From Ricinus communis (Eukaryota; Streptophyta; Magnoliopsida; Malpighiales; Euphorbiaceae), in NCBI RefSeq assembly GCF_019578655.1, contig NC_063259.1, forward strand, positions 21,935,277 through 21,999,276: a DNA stretch of 64,000 bases, given 5' to 3'. Made by a program: the position numbers and the translations under genes. Below the pieces are notes generated by a model, which saw only the letters and a program-made list of their open reading frames with translations, had not been told where the DNA came from and did no database searches. This document shows positions 1 through 14,100 of the stretch, piece by piece. Position 1 is the first letter of the stretch, and every line of letters starts with the position of its first letter.

Positions 1-180
1 GAGGGGCAATGAGGCGGTGGGGCTTTTCGAAAAAGAGATATTTCATTCACGTACATAAGATTGTGAAGTCTTTGAAGCAGAAGAAGGTGACAGTGGCAGT
101 GGCAGAGAGTCCAGCAAGCAGCAGCTCAACACTTTTTTGGGATTTTCTCAATTTTATCGCGATATCTGTCTTTTGTTTAT
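1..180. other. GC-richer fragment at the window edge, possible exon of a gene outside
   Basis: This stretch is clearly less AT-rich than the following 15 kb. It is open on both strands: on + from the edge to a stop near 181 (reading MRRWGFSKKRYF), and on - running off the left edge from an ATG near 55. The minus-strand reading would fit a first exon or 5' leader of a gene lying to the left. I recognise no domain in either reading and cannot choose between them. Confidence 0.25.
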
Positions 181-2432
181 AAGCACAATTTCTCGTAAAT
201 GAAATTAATATATACTTGTCAGTTTTATTAGATAATTTTAAAATAAAATTACTATATTTTTAGAAAATCTTTTACAGTTGATTTGATAATAATCACTTTT
301 AAAAAAATCTTTTTATTAAAAATTAATAGCAATACAAAAAATTTCTATCTAAACTTGATATATATATATATATACAATAATTATGAAAATGACACATATA
401 GATTAAATATTTTTATAATTTATTATTAGATGTTAACATATTTTTTATTATTTAAAATTAATAAATATGTTTCAATAATCTATCAGTTTTATATATAAAT
501 TAGAATGAATATCAAACTTGGATAAAAATTTTCTAAATAAGACATTGAAAGTAAAAAATACAATAAAAAGAATGTAAGTCGATTTGTACCTATATTGATA
601 TTAATATAAGATTTTTAAATTAAAAAAAATTATTATAAATAATATATTTTAGCATAATATATAAATAAAATTAAAAAGTAAGATTAACATAATATATATC
701 ATTTTCTTAAAAATATATAGATATTACTATGTAGAAAAATATATTTTTTAAATTATTATAATATAGAATTTATCTTTATTTATAGTTGGTCTAAATTAGA
801 ATAATTTCTTTTTTGTAATTATATAGAATATTATAAAAAAACTTAGTGTATTTCATGAATTATGCCTCTTGAGCGGTTAAGCAGCTAGTTGCAGAGTCCT
901 TTTCTGCTCAACATAAACTCCATTCTCCTTGAATCACTCTGCGAGAGGCTGATAAGAAGCCATAAAGCTTAATTTGTGACCATTTTATCAAATATTATAT
1001 GTAAAAGTTCAGGCAATAATAAATTTGAAAGTATATAATATAATAACAATTTTATAAAATGGTATAACTGATAATATTATATAATCAAAAAATTTGCTAT
1101 CATTATAAATTTATTTTTAATTATAAATAATTAATTTATATTATTAATTTATTATATACGTTTTTCTATTAATATAAATTGTCAATAAATTCATATATAG
1201 CTTTTTATTATTTATATAAATTAAAATTATGTAAATAAATTTTATAATTATTAAATATTATTGATATAATTCTAGAAATAGATAAAAGAATTAATGAATA
1301 AAAATAATATATTTAATTTATCAATAACTAAATACTATATATAATTGATTGATCTAATATCTAAATTATTAAAATTAAAATAATATCAATTTTTATGATT
1401 CCGTACACCCATAGTACATTAAAACAATTTTATAATCAAAGATCTTTACTACGCTGTAACTTTGTTTAAAAATATTTTGAGATCTTTTGATGTATTTTAG
1501 AAAATATTAAAAATATAAAATAAGTAATTGAAATTTTTTGAAGACCTAAAATTTTATAATTACTATTAAATAAAATAAAAATTATTTTATATACAATGGA
1601 AAATAATTTTATTATATATCGTTAAAATTGTTTTAATAAGATAGGTTTAATACGCTTATGATTACATTTTAAATTCTTGCTAATGGTTCTTTTAAAATAA
1701 AATTATTTTAATAATTTATTAATTAATATATTATTATATATTAATATTAGAAATATAATAATTATGCTTTAGAAGAATATTTCTTTCTTTTTGTGGTATA
1801 TATATTATATAGGTAATATAAAACGTGTTAAACAAGACTTTTATAGATAATAAAAATGTTTAAACTTTAAATTCAAAATCATAGGTCTTTTTTTTTTGTT
1901 CAATAATGAAATACTTCGTTAATGGGAAGGGTAAGATACATCCACTAACAGGAGCCTCTGTAGCTCAACTGGAGGGTTAGACACCCAACCAGGATTGCAA
2001 AGACAGTCAGCACTCTTAGATAACCAATCAGCACCAGCATTTGCTGACCTACTAACAAACATAAAAGCACAACAAAGGCAACCTATTTAATAATAAAGAA
2101 TACCACTTTAAAACAGCTGCAATTTGTGGATCGCTATAATTTTGTCGCCAAAGACAACGTTTTGTCATGGATCGAAGGAGAAGGCAACAACGAAGCACCC
2201 CAACCATATGGCCCAAATATCACTTATGGGAAAGTCTTACAAAGCCCAATATCACACCCATTGGTCTGTAGTTTACAATATCAACGATAGAAACCCAAAG
2301 CCCATTAACAGAAATCCAAGCTTTCTACTTTCTCTTTTTGTTTTAATCATATGCTTGAGTTTATTTCCATAAAAGTGAGAGTTTATATAAATAGTTAGAT
2401 TTTAATGTTTTGATTTCAGACCGAAATCACCG

Positions 2433-2560
2433 TAATGCTACATAGCTAACTATTTTTTATTTTTACTTCTTACTTTCATGACGTGGCATTTATTATTTTT
2501 CCACAACTGTTAAAATCAAGAGATAATTTTACAAAAATAGTAGATACCGCATCGCATCAG
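2433..2560. mobile_element. Diverged MITE-like element (TAATGCTACAT family)
   Basis: The left end reads TAATGCTACAT and continues for roughly 75 bp with clear similarity to the left arm of a better-preserved element at 41671-41847: both go through a T-rich stretch, then TGGCATTTA followed by ATTATTTTT or ATATTTTTA. The right part only weakly resembles the inverted left arm (GCGGTATCTACTATTTTT read on the other strand). The right boundary is therefore approximate. This is probably an old copy of a short non-autonomous DNA transposon. Confidence 0.4.
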
Positions 2561-5500
2561 ATGAATATGCACTTTAGTGCTAAAATGAATGTGAATTACT
2601 AGTAAGCTTTTTGTGGAAAAAAAGAAAATTTAAATTCGGAATCTCTCACTTTTAAAGTCTCATTTATTTATTTTTAAAGTATATGAAAGTATAAGAAACA
2701 AAAAAATAGAGCTATTAATTATGAAATCCAATTGGTATTTGCATCAGAGAATTATTTTGACTAAAATTTGAAGTAGGAGTCCCCTTCGTAATTAAAATCA
2801 AGCCCTGAAACTGAGCAAAATCTGGAGCCAGTGGGCTAAATTTCCAAACCTCTGAAGAAGGCAGTGAAAAGAGAGGGAGTGAAGCCATGCATTCGATTTA
2901 GTCAGAATGATGTGCTCTGTTTGGAAAGAAAGAAAAGCTGAAAAAGAAAAAAGAGTTGCGAGAGCAAAAGAAAATTATATATCGATAGCCCGATGTGGAC
3001 AGCATGTAAATTTACTAAAAAAGTTCTTATTAAAACTCTTGATAATTATCTTTGATGAAGTTGTTTTGGTAATTTATTAAATAATATTACTAAATTTATA
3101 CGAACTAAAATTAGAAATATAATATTAATATTTCTTAATTAGATAAGTAATGCCTTTTCTAAAAAGCAACATATTAATATTATAAATTTATAATTCATTA
3201 TAAAAAATCTTTAGTTCTTTTAATTATATTTAATAATTCTTTTTAATTTTTTATACTAATGTTATAGTAATTTTTAGTTTTAATTAATATTTTAATAATC
3301 AATATTACACGCTTGACTTATCAGATAAACGACTGAAACATTAAAATTAATAATTTATATAGTATATAGCTTTATAAGAATTACAAAACATTATCAAAGT
3401 CAATTATATTACTGAATTAATTAAATGAAACTATTTTTCTTTTCACGTATTAATAAAAATTACGATAATATCTACAGATTTAGTACGATAGTAAATATAT
3501 ATTTTGATTTAAATAATATTTTAAATTCAAATATTTTATCCTCCTTAATCAATAATGTAAAATAGTATATAAGGTGAATCATTTGATGTGTCATTGTTGG
3601 AACTGTAAGAGCAGCCGACCGCCAACCTCAACTGCCATTGCTCTTGTTCCCACTTGCTGCTTTATATTTAACAATGACATGATTTATTTCATGTGCCTCT
3701 CCAAATGCATTGCTTTCTTTCTTATAACAACAGAGATTTTTTTTATATGTCAATAGCAAAATTCCGATCTCTTTATATATTACACCGATAGATAATTAAT
3801 ATATATATATATATAATTAAATAAAATATTAAAATATAAAATACTCATGTATATATACAGACAAAAAGAAATTCGTCTTTCATCCACAGCTGATTGTGAT
3901 TGCGAACCTTGCTTAGCATGATACATATACAAATCAGTTCAAATGTCACATTTTTTGCTATTTATAAGGAAGCATTGCACTTGATAATGTCCATATCTAA
4001 AGTACAAATATTCATGGTTGGTCTAACATAGCATGTGCCATGTGATTAATTACCTTTCTAGTCAAGCACAGGTGACCATGGTTGCATTTCGCCAACTAAT
4101 TAATATTAATAGAAATTTGTCACTTGTAATTAAATTTTTAAATAAGTGGAAGATTGATGATTAAATTTAAATTAGTATAAATTTAGATCTTATTGAACTT
4201 TAATCTAATCATTATCAAAATTATTAGATTAGTCATTTGAATGGTCAGAATCTAATTGCTTATAGGCTACTTAATATATTAACAAAATGAGATTTTATAA
4301 CACTTCTTTCAAGTATAATGAGATTAAATATTCAATTATCACTTTAAATCAATGCCAAACACTCCTTTTAAAATGCAATTGGATAATCTGACTGGTCCAG
4401 ATATCCATTATTTTCATATGAACAATTGAGAAATATAATCAGATCAAATCTACTTTGAAACCCATATTAAATTCTAAAACAATTAAAAAAAAAAAAAGAC
4501 TAATGAGATGGACCAAATGTAGAGTCTATTAATGAGATTAATATAAAGTTGGGTATTGATGCATTTTCTACAAATTTTTGGATACCATAATAAAACCAAG
4601 AAAAAGAATGAACCTACAAAATCAGCATTTGATGACTAATATTAAAAACATAGCATTCCAGCCATTGATTTAACAAAATCAACACTTCTTCTTTTCCCAA
4701 TCATATACATAAGTGCCCTTTGATTAATAAAATCCAGAGAAACCCTAATGACACCTTGTGTGACAATTATTTAGGTAACACATACAACATGCCTGGCAAG
4801 ACAAGATACTGGAATGGAAGACAGAATCTTGTGGTGTTGTAATAATTAATGTATCATGTAATGAGATTATTCTTATGCTCAAAGAATAGTGAGACAAAAT
4901 CTAGCAAATTGGCTAAGTAATCACTAATTATTTAAACATATCAAATCAAGCAAAATGAAGTTGAAAACATGAAAAGAGGAAGAAGAAATGATATTAAGCA
5001 AAGTGAACACTTTTGGAAACATCAGGCAAACATATTTTGATGGTACCAAGAAATCTGGATTCCAAGAACCAAGATATCCTATTCTTGATTCTCATTTTTC
5101 TTTCTTCCTATTTTTTTTTTCTCTATCTTTCTTGGTGCCAAAATCTTCTGGTTCTGAGTTGATCGTCACGAGTGATGTTAGGCAGCTGTAGATGGCAACC
5201 TGTGTAATACATTAAAGTCATTTTTCTACTCTTACTAGTTTAACTTGTATTTTTAAAAAAAAAAAAATTAATGGAATTGTCGACTGCATAATAAGATAAA
5301 TTATTTTTTTTATATTTGCTATAAAAATAAAAATATATTTAGTGGAAAAAGGAAGAGAATTCAAAACCGAGACCTCTTTCTTTTAAGAGTAAAAAATTTT
5401 ACCACTTAACTTAAGCCTAAAATGTAACAATTTAACTAATTTTTGCATGTATCAAATCTTATTAAGATTCTATAATTACTATCAATTCCCATCTTGAAAG

Positions 5501-8500
5501 CCTTAACGGTTCTAAATACATCTTTAAAAAAAAATGCATTTGATATAATAAAATACTAATACAAACACATATTATACAAATAACTTATGAATTAATATAA
5601 ATTTTATAAAATAGAAAGAACTTCAGTTATATTAACAAAAATTCATCTTAATAAATGGGTTCGGGAGCAGCTATCCAAATATATCAATCCTCACTCTATA
5701 AGTACCCATAATGGCTAGGTTTTAATTTTATATTTATACCCATTTTCATATCTTATTAATGTAGAACAAAGGGTCAATTTTTCCCCCTTGAACTTGTTTC
5801 AAGGGGACCAATAAATCCAATTTCTTTTAGTTTTTTCCAACGATTTGACCCACAACTCCTATTTTGAGCTAAATAAATTCAAGTCTTGATCATATTCAAT
5901 ACTTGTATTGCACATGTTTATTAAAGATCGTGAATCGATAAATTATTCATAAAATTAATTATATTAATATTGATTAGTTTATTAACATGTTTGATGAAGA
6001 TGGTGAAATAATATTAGTGAATATAAAGATACGACAGTAGTGAAAAAATGATGGTATTATGAGAAAAAAATTGATTAAAGAGAAAATAAATGAAAAGTAT
6101 AAAAATATTTTGTATTTTAAAAAGAAAAAAAAAAGATAAATACTTTTATATTATTTTAATATATCAATGGAAAGTAAAATTTATGGGCTTAAATTGTTAG
6201 AAAAAATAAAACCAAACTAATTTAATCCAACAACACAAGTTTAGGGGATATTTAACCCTTTATCCTATTAATTTATGTTGACAATTTTTTTAATTAGAGT
6301 AGACTATATATATAAAGTGGGAGAAAATCTTGCAGTTGCATAGATGTATAATAATCAATACACCTAATCTTAATCTAAATTAATTAGTTTACAGACAACA
6401 AAAGCAATGTGAACAATTTTGGAAACATGAGGCATACATTATCTTACAATACCAATAAAAAAAAAAAAAAAAAAAGGGAAAAGAAATCCCTTGGATTCCT
6501 CAGAGCTTTCTTTTCTTTTTTCTAAATTTGGGTTGCTATTGCTACAGTGATTATGCTTCTAGTTTGTCTCTGGTTTTAGTATCTTCTTTAATATATATGT
6601 TCTAAACAGCCAATTAGGGATCACTTTGAATTCCTAGTGGGTATTATATGCTCCCCACGTTTAGGGTTCAGTTCCTTTGATTACACCACCCACAAGGACG
6701 AGCTGTAAGATGAATAATTTATGGTTCATGAGATCAAATTATTGAATTAAATAAACACATTATTAAAAAAGAAAAATGTATTTTTTTAAATGAAGTAAAT
6801 TCTTTAATTAACTAATTGAAATCTTAAGTCCCAACTTCAGTTAATATTAAGAAATTATTATTATTTTCATTTATTAATTAACTTTTTTTATTATTATATA
6901 AATATAAGACGGCATAGGCTTATGCTTTTCATGCTTTAATAAAGTAGTTGCATGCAAGAGTGTATTAAGTAACATCTTAAACTTTTAGAATAAAGATAAT
7001 TATTTAGATGACTTTCACATTATTAAATTATCTGGCAACACTGTTGGACTGCTATATATTTATATATAAAGTAAGTATGTATCAACAAAGAAATAAATAA
7101 ATAACTGAGATTTATATATAAAGTAGATATCATGATTTTCAAGTTAATTAATGACATGTTGAAGAGAAGTTTGTCTGCACTGTAACATAATTTGTCTGAT
7201 TGTCTGCCTGTCAAAACACCGGGAATATTGGCTGGGTGTTTTCCCTGCCTTTCATTTAACTAAATTTCTCTTTTCTCATCTTTTTTTAATCTCTACATTT
7301 AGCCACTAATCATCTCACTTTATTCTCTTGGTCCCTCTTAATCTAGGCATGTTTAATTAATTAATTCATTAATTCATTAATTAAGCTCTTACCATATGTT
7401 TCTTGCATTCATGTCATATATTTTTTTACTTTATTTTATTTTATTCACAAATCCATGCATTACTCACTTTATTGACTATATTATTATTATAGTAATCATA
7501 ATCGTAAAAAGGTATAATCTCATGCAGGTTTTTCTAGAAAAACCAATCATGTCAGAGTTTGATCCCTTAGCTCCGGTTGTTTTGCCCAAAAATAACTTGT
7601 TTTTTATGAATTACTTTGTATTGTTCAATTGTATATATTATATAAGTTATAGAGTAATTATATATTTTTTTAGTAATATTTAAATATTTTTAATTCTTGA
7701 AATTTATATACTTTTAATTTATAATTTAATATCAAAAACATTTATACAAAAATATAAAGCTTGAAAATTCTCATTAATTGACTGTTTGATTACTAAGCCA
7801 GCAACTGGCTACTCCCGCGATTACAAGTATTTGATATATTAATTGATATAAATTTAATTAATTTTTGTATCAGTTTTAAAATTTTTGTAAGTTTATAGAA
7901 ATCTAGAAAAGATAATTTTCATTGAAAATATTTTTTCTATCCATGAGAGAAAATACCTTAAAAATAAAATGGTAAGTCGTGAACTACACAACATAAATAA
8001 TTATAAAAGTAAAAACTTATTTAGTGAAGAGGAGATGATTCAAACTTGAGATCTTTTCCTTTCAAGAGCAAAAATATATTTAATTCAATTGTCATGGTAT
8101 TAAATAGAAAGATATAAAACAATAAAGTAAAAGCTCACTCTAGATTCAGAATTTCTTAAAGTAGGAAGATGATTGATCCTCACTCTCAACTTTTTGAAAA
8201 ACTCCTTAAATCTTAAAACGAGTAATTAAAATTAAACTAAAGTATTTATAGAAAAACTGTAAAAAAAATAATGATTGACAAATATAGAGAGCAGATAGGA
8301 GAGAGCTCTCCTCCTCCTCCTAATACTAGATTTGTAGAAATATATATATAGAGAGAATAGTCATCATCTAAATAAGTCTCCATATACCAATATAAATCTA
8401 TTCGATAGATAAGAATATAAATATCATTATCTTCAGCAAGTACTATCTTATAAATAACTCTTAATATAAATTATAGTAATTATACAAAATTACTAAAGTG

Positions 8501-11104
8501 TCTCTTGAACCTTGTAATTTTTAATTAGGCCTTGGAAATAGCAGTCTATACGTCTTAATCTTGGACCTTGACACGAATATATTTAATCAAGCTTTTTTTT
8601 TTAATATTTAACTCCATATTTTCCTCTGTTGGCTAATGTTACCTAAAAATAGACAATTAAGTACAAGTGAGATAAAAACACATATTTCCACCATATTATA
8701 TATAAAAATCATATTATTAAAATTCTAAAATATTTATCTATAATTTGGATATATAAACTTTGGAGTGAGCTGAGAACCTAACCTTGGAAATGTATGTTTG
8801 GGTCAAATTAAGCAATCACCTTTTATTGAGGGAACAAACGGTTGATCATGGATTAGTTAGGCTCTCAATTCGATTATAATTAAAAATAATTACATTCATG
8901 GTGATAATTAAAACTACTTGAGATTTAGATGTCAATCAATACTTTACTTTATTAGTATTAGTAGCTAATTTAGCTCCCATACTTACTATAATTGTGTGAT
9001 TACATTGGTTAATTAAGGAAATTATAGAAAATTGCCCAATACTTGGCACCTGTTTGTTTGTTGTTTTCAAGAAATGGCTTTTCGTTTCCTGGAACTTGAA
9101 ATTATTTTCTTGATTAAAAAGCCATTTGACCGATTTTATTTTTATTTCTTATTGAGATCAGTATGATTTGGACTTTAATACTTATTTAAAAATAGTTTTA
9201 TCTTATTATTGGATTAAGAATTTGCCAAATCGAATTAAAAAATTAATTAACTAAATTAATCGATTCAATTTCAGCTTATTTTTTAAGAATACGGTTAAAT
9301 GGTTAATTTTTAATTCAACATATAAATAGCCTTTTTTATATTACGGTTAGTTAAAAAATTGTTAATTTTTTAAATAATCGAAACCATATTTTAACTTCAT
9401 ATTAAAAGGTAAAAAATAGAATTATTTTTTTTAATAATACTGACGGATAAACTGAACAGCGGATTGCATTTCAGAACATTTTCTAGAAGCAAATATAAAA
9501 ACAGAGAAAGAAACCTAATTTCTTTCTCGGTACTCCAAAAACTTGTAAAGTTGAAATGAATGGATCTTGTATTATAAAAATAATAATTTTTAATTATTTA
9601 AATATTATATTGAAGATATTTAATTTGTAGTCTCGATGTGATAGTTTATTTTTCAAATATTTCAATTAAAATAGGAAATTAGGTATCTGTCATATGATAA
9701 ATTTAAATGCATGGTGATGGTATCATTTGACTTTATTGATATATATATATCTTTGAAATCTCTTAATTATATACCATTTAGTTTACTTCATAAAATGGTA
9801 AAGATACGTTCAAGCTCACTACATGATAAATGGCTGTGTTTGGGACTGCCTATTTAGGACTATTTTTGTTTTTTTAAATTTCAAAATAATAATAGAAAAC
9901 AGATAAAAAGGGATGTTTATTTTTCAAAAGTAGGTTTAATAAAAGTAATTTTTAAATAATTATGTAATCAAAATTGTATTATTTAATCTATTTTTCAACT
10001 TTATCTGTCGGATTATCATATTAATTCATTGAACTATTAATTTTTTATTACAATTTAATTACTAAATAATGAAATTAAAAGTTTTTAAACTCTAAAGAGA
10101 GTAAAGATAATTAAAATCTTGTGAATCATAAATTTTTTAAATAAAATATTTATTTTTATCATAATTTATAATTATGAATCTTTTATGTCTAAAATAATTT
10201 GTGAAAAAATGAAACTACATCATATTTTTTTTTTGTTTAATGTATTGTTTTGAGAAATAAAAATTCATGAAATTAATCAAGTAATAAAGTACCAGTCCAC
10301 AAATAAACCCCATAGAAATAGGAGGAGGAGGACCAATCTGCAAAGGCCTAAACCTAAAAGAGGCCTAAGTGAAAGCCTAGGAACTGAAACTGAAATAAAA
10401 CATGGTGGTCCAATTATTTTCCAGCTTTAAATAATGTGGAGACTGGACATTGGATTACTAAAACAAACATAATTACATAATCTAACATAAACAAAACCAA
10501 ACTTATAATCTCTAGTTGCAAAAATCTCACCCTAATGACTGCTTAATCCAATAAATTAACAATGATGAATATGGATAAGAGAGCATTAGTTATTTATAAT
10601 GGTACTTTAGCCATATGTTCTTTAAATTATTGTATCTGTTCTCCCTAGATTAACTTTTTTTTATTAATCATTTAGAGTTAATTAGACCCAAAAATCCATG
10701 CAATGCAGTCACTTTTCAAATAAACAATTTTTGCTCACAGTATCAAATCTAACCAATTAAAACCATGATACTTCATCATTTTATGAAAACAGTTCTTAAA
10801 AATAATTAATAAAATTGTACTCTAAGATTATTACTTTTTTTTAAGAAAATACAAAGCATTATAAGGCCATAACACATTACACATTTCCATTTTTAAAATT
10901 ATAAACATATTTATTTTATATATTTGTTTTATACATAGGTTCTATTATGTTACCCCCAATTATTTATATTATCCTATAAGATATTCAAATGTTATTAATT
11001 AGTTTGAATGTAGCCCAGAAATTAGTGGGTACAAAAAGCTAGGGTAGCTGCAGTTGTCTCACAAGATATCTTTCAAGGAACAAACAAATTGAGAGAGCAG
11101 CACA

Positions 11105-11107
<3 letters not shown>

Positions 11108-11137
<30 letters not shown>
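11108..11137. repeat. TA microsatellite
   Basis: An uninterrupted TA dinucleotide run of about 30 bp inside AT-rich intergenic DNA. Similar TA tracts occur near 360, 3800, 12370, 14935 and 24030. Confidence 0.9.
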
Positions 11138-11143
<6 letters not shown>

Positions 11144-14100
11144 GATCTTACCACTTTATAAGTCATTATATTTAAGATTAATAATGTTTAAATTAATTAC
11201 TTCCCTAATTATTGTTGATCAATGACTAAATGCCAAATTTACAAAATAAGTGAAGCCACATATTTCTGGCCCACCATATCTTCTAATTGAGATTTCAGAT
11301 TTTGAACCCACTTATTTAATTTCATACATTATTGGGGCTTGATCAATTTTAAAATCATGACATGCTAAAATAAACAGTAACTCAGAATATGTGCATTTAC
11401 ATTAACATTTCTTTTAATTAAAAAAAATTAATATGATTTACTGTATAATAGTTTATGAATTAGCTGATATTAATTATTTATAAAATATAAAATATTAAAA
11501 AAGAACTGTTCAGGTGATTCAGAGAATATGCCTATATACCTTTCTATTATCTTCAAACTTTGAAGTAAAATGATATTATTATTATTGTTATTCTCAGTAT
11601 AAATTAAATAATTTGTGATATGTGGGTATCAACATGACATGACTGGTGTTTGAGGTATGCAGCTGGTTTGCCTAAAAACTTTCATTTATGACATTCCTGT
11701 TGGTATTTTGGAATTTGCCTCAGTGACCCAAAATCAATGTCCTCCTCCTCCTCCTCTTCCTCCTGCTCCTGCCTGCATAATAATAATAATCTATAAATAG
11801 CATTTAATTTATTGTCTAAATAATTTGCCTGCCATAGCCAACATTATTTACTTACTACTACCTAGTATCTAGTAATTGTTGTTTGTTTTCCCCCCCTTTC
11901 TTAATTTCTGGACCACATCAATGCCATATATATATGTTCACAACCACAAAAGAATCACTGCATGACTTGTCTCACTCAAAGGACAATTGTACTGAACCCT
12001 TTCCAAAGTATTCATGCTCTATTCACCACTCTTTCCTTTCATTTTCCATAAAATCAAAATAATAAATATTCATATAAGTTTTCGCTCAAATTGAGAAATA
12101 CATCGAATCGAAATGAATTAAATTTGCCACTGCAAAAATCATTAGATTTTTATAGTGTTTCAACATAAATCATTTGGCAAGGAAAAAATGGAAATTGGAG
12201 ATGGATAAAGCAACAGCCCAACTACATGATTAGATTCCATAGGTTGTGTAATTAGCTATCAAATGCATGAGTGATGCAACTAAACCTCCTTGGCATTTTT
12301 TGTGTTGCTCATGTGAGGAAAGAGTGAGTGTGTTTTGGTTCAAATTTTGTCTTTTATTTATTTATTTATATATATATATATATATTCACACTTTTAAAGT
12401 TTAATTCAAAGCAGTATTTTAAATTTAACTCACTTTGTTAAAAATATTAACTTATTATTGAAATAATAATTTTTTAATTCGTGTTTCTCTCTTTGTCGCT
12501 CTGTAAACTAATATTATCACTTTTTTAATAGATGTAAAAGGGATGACCGCCTTTTATTATATGGTTACGAGTTTAGTAGAGTCGAACCTAAGGTTTATTT
12601 ATATTCATTTAAGTAAGAGTTGGTTTGTAAGTAGTATAAGAAATATAGATGAAGAAACAAACAAGTCCTATCAAATGGTGGGTCTTTAGCTTTCCCCATT
12701 TTGGAGAAGTGTCAATCTCTCAAAACGCAAAGACACTTCCCCCCAACTTGTTGCACTTTTTGTTTGCCTTTCTCTAAGCACTCTATTCTATCTAAACTAT
12801 CATGGGTCCCTTCCTGCATCAATATACATCCTCTCTCTACTCACCCAAAAAGAGTGAATAATGGGTAATTGATTGAAATAAAATCCAAAATCAAGAATTG
12901 TGGACATATTATTTTTCAAATGGGGTCCTAAGATTCCAGCTGTTTAAGCTCCAATTCTCCTTTTGTTGCTTCCCAATTTTTGGTTACATGTCATGCATGC
13001 ATTATTATTATTATTTTTCACTGTTCCTTGGCCATGTGGATTTTAATATCTGCCTATTCTGTCTGCCCCTCTATTCCCCCGTTGCTCTCTTCCATTAAAT
13101 TGGAAAAGATGTTCTGAAATTTGATATGATAAGAGCATTTTAAACTTGCAACTTGCAACTTTGCTTCCCTTGCAGAGTTTTTTCAGAATCCTTTTCGATT
13201 GCTCGTTCGAGAATTACAATCTTTCGCTCCGGGGAATTTCCCCCTGCATCCTGAAGGAGAGTAGAGTTGGTGATTTTGGAGAAAGAATGCCAAGTTAATA
13301 AATCAATCTTGGGATGAAAAGCACATGGAGAGCTATGTGAGGAGACCCCCCAGAAACAATATGCATAACTTCTTAATTATGTACACCATTTATATGGACC
13401 CATTTCCAGTTTCTTGTTGGATTACTATTATATAAGGTTGATATTTGAGATGGACCCATCTCAATGCCAAAATAAGCCCAGCCAGAGTGACCCAAATATA
13501 CAGTGTGGAATCTCTATTTGGTGTTTACCACTCTACCCTCTCCTCCTTTTTTTCTTTCTTTCTTTTTGAGTCATTTCCTTAATTCTTATAATGTGCATGT
13601 TTTGTGTACGTTTGAAGAAATTATTATCTACAGCGGGATCTATTCAATTTATCACTCACATGATGAGATGGGGTCCGTCCAATTTAAATAATGGAATCCG
13701 TTTTGTACAGTACAAGTGACAGTCCATGTAGATTCGATTATGCAATAAAAAAATTTGGCACGATTTTTCTGAGATGTAAATTATAAAATGTACAGATATA
13801 TGATTAACTAGAGTGCCCAATTGGGGTCGCCTATCTTTGTGATGTCGGTTTGATGCATCCAAATATTGGTAATAATATGAGAAAATTAAGTCATTTTTGT
13901 AAAAATTAAAAAACAAATTATAATTCCAAAATGAAAGGTCATTTTTCATATTTTCACAAACTTATAAGTATTTCTTTTTTATAAAAACTAAAATAAATAT
14001 ATTTCAATTAGTGCAATATCAACTATCATAAACCATTATTAAAAATAAATTATTTAAATAAAATATATAATTTTCTTAGCAACAACTTATAATTTTCAAG

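Noticed and set aside
1951..1985. tRNA-like start (GCCTCTGTAGCTCAACTGGAGG) suggesting a tRNA or tRNA-derived SINE
   Set aside because: Only the first 25 bases resemble a D-arm. No anticodon stem, T-arm or box B follows at the right spacing.
2124..2372. 82-codon plus-strand frame after a GC-richer patch at 1941-2110
   Set aside because: No domain, starts with a non-ATG codon and turns into low-complexity hydrophobic sequence. Treated as chance.
7396..7683. 95-codon frame in the left desert
   Set aside because: Composition of Ile, Phe, Tyr and Leu is what random AT-rich DNA encodes; no homology signal.
13656..13949. 97-codon minus-strand frame
   Set aside because: No domain and no conserved motif; AT-driven residue composition.
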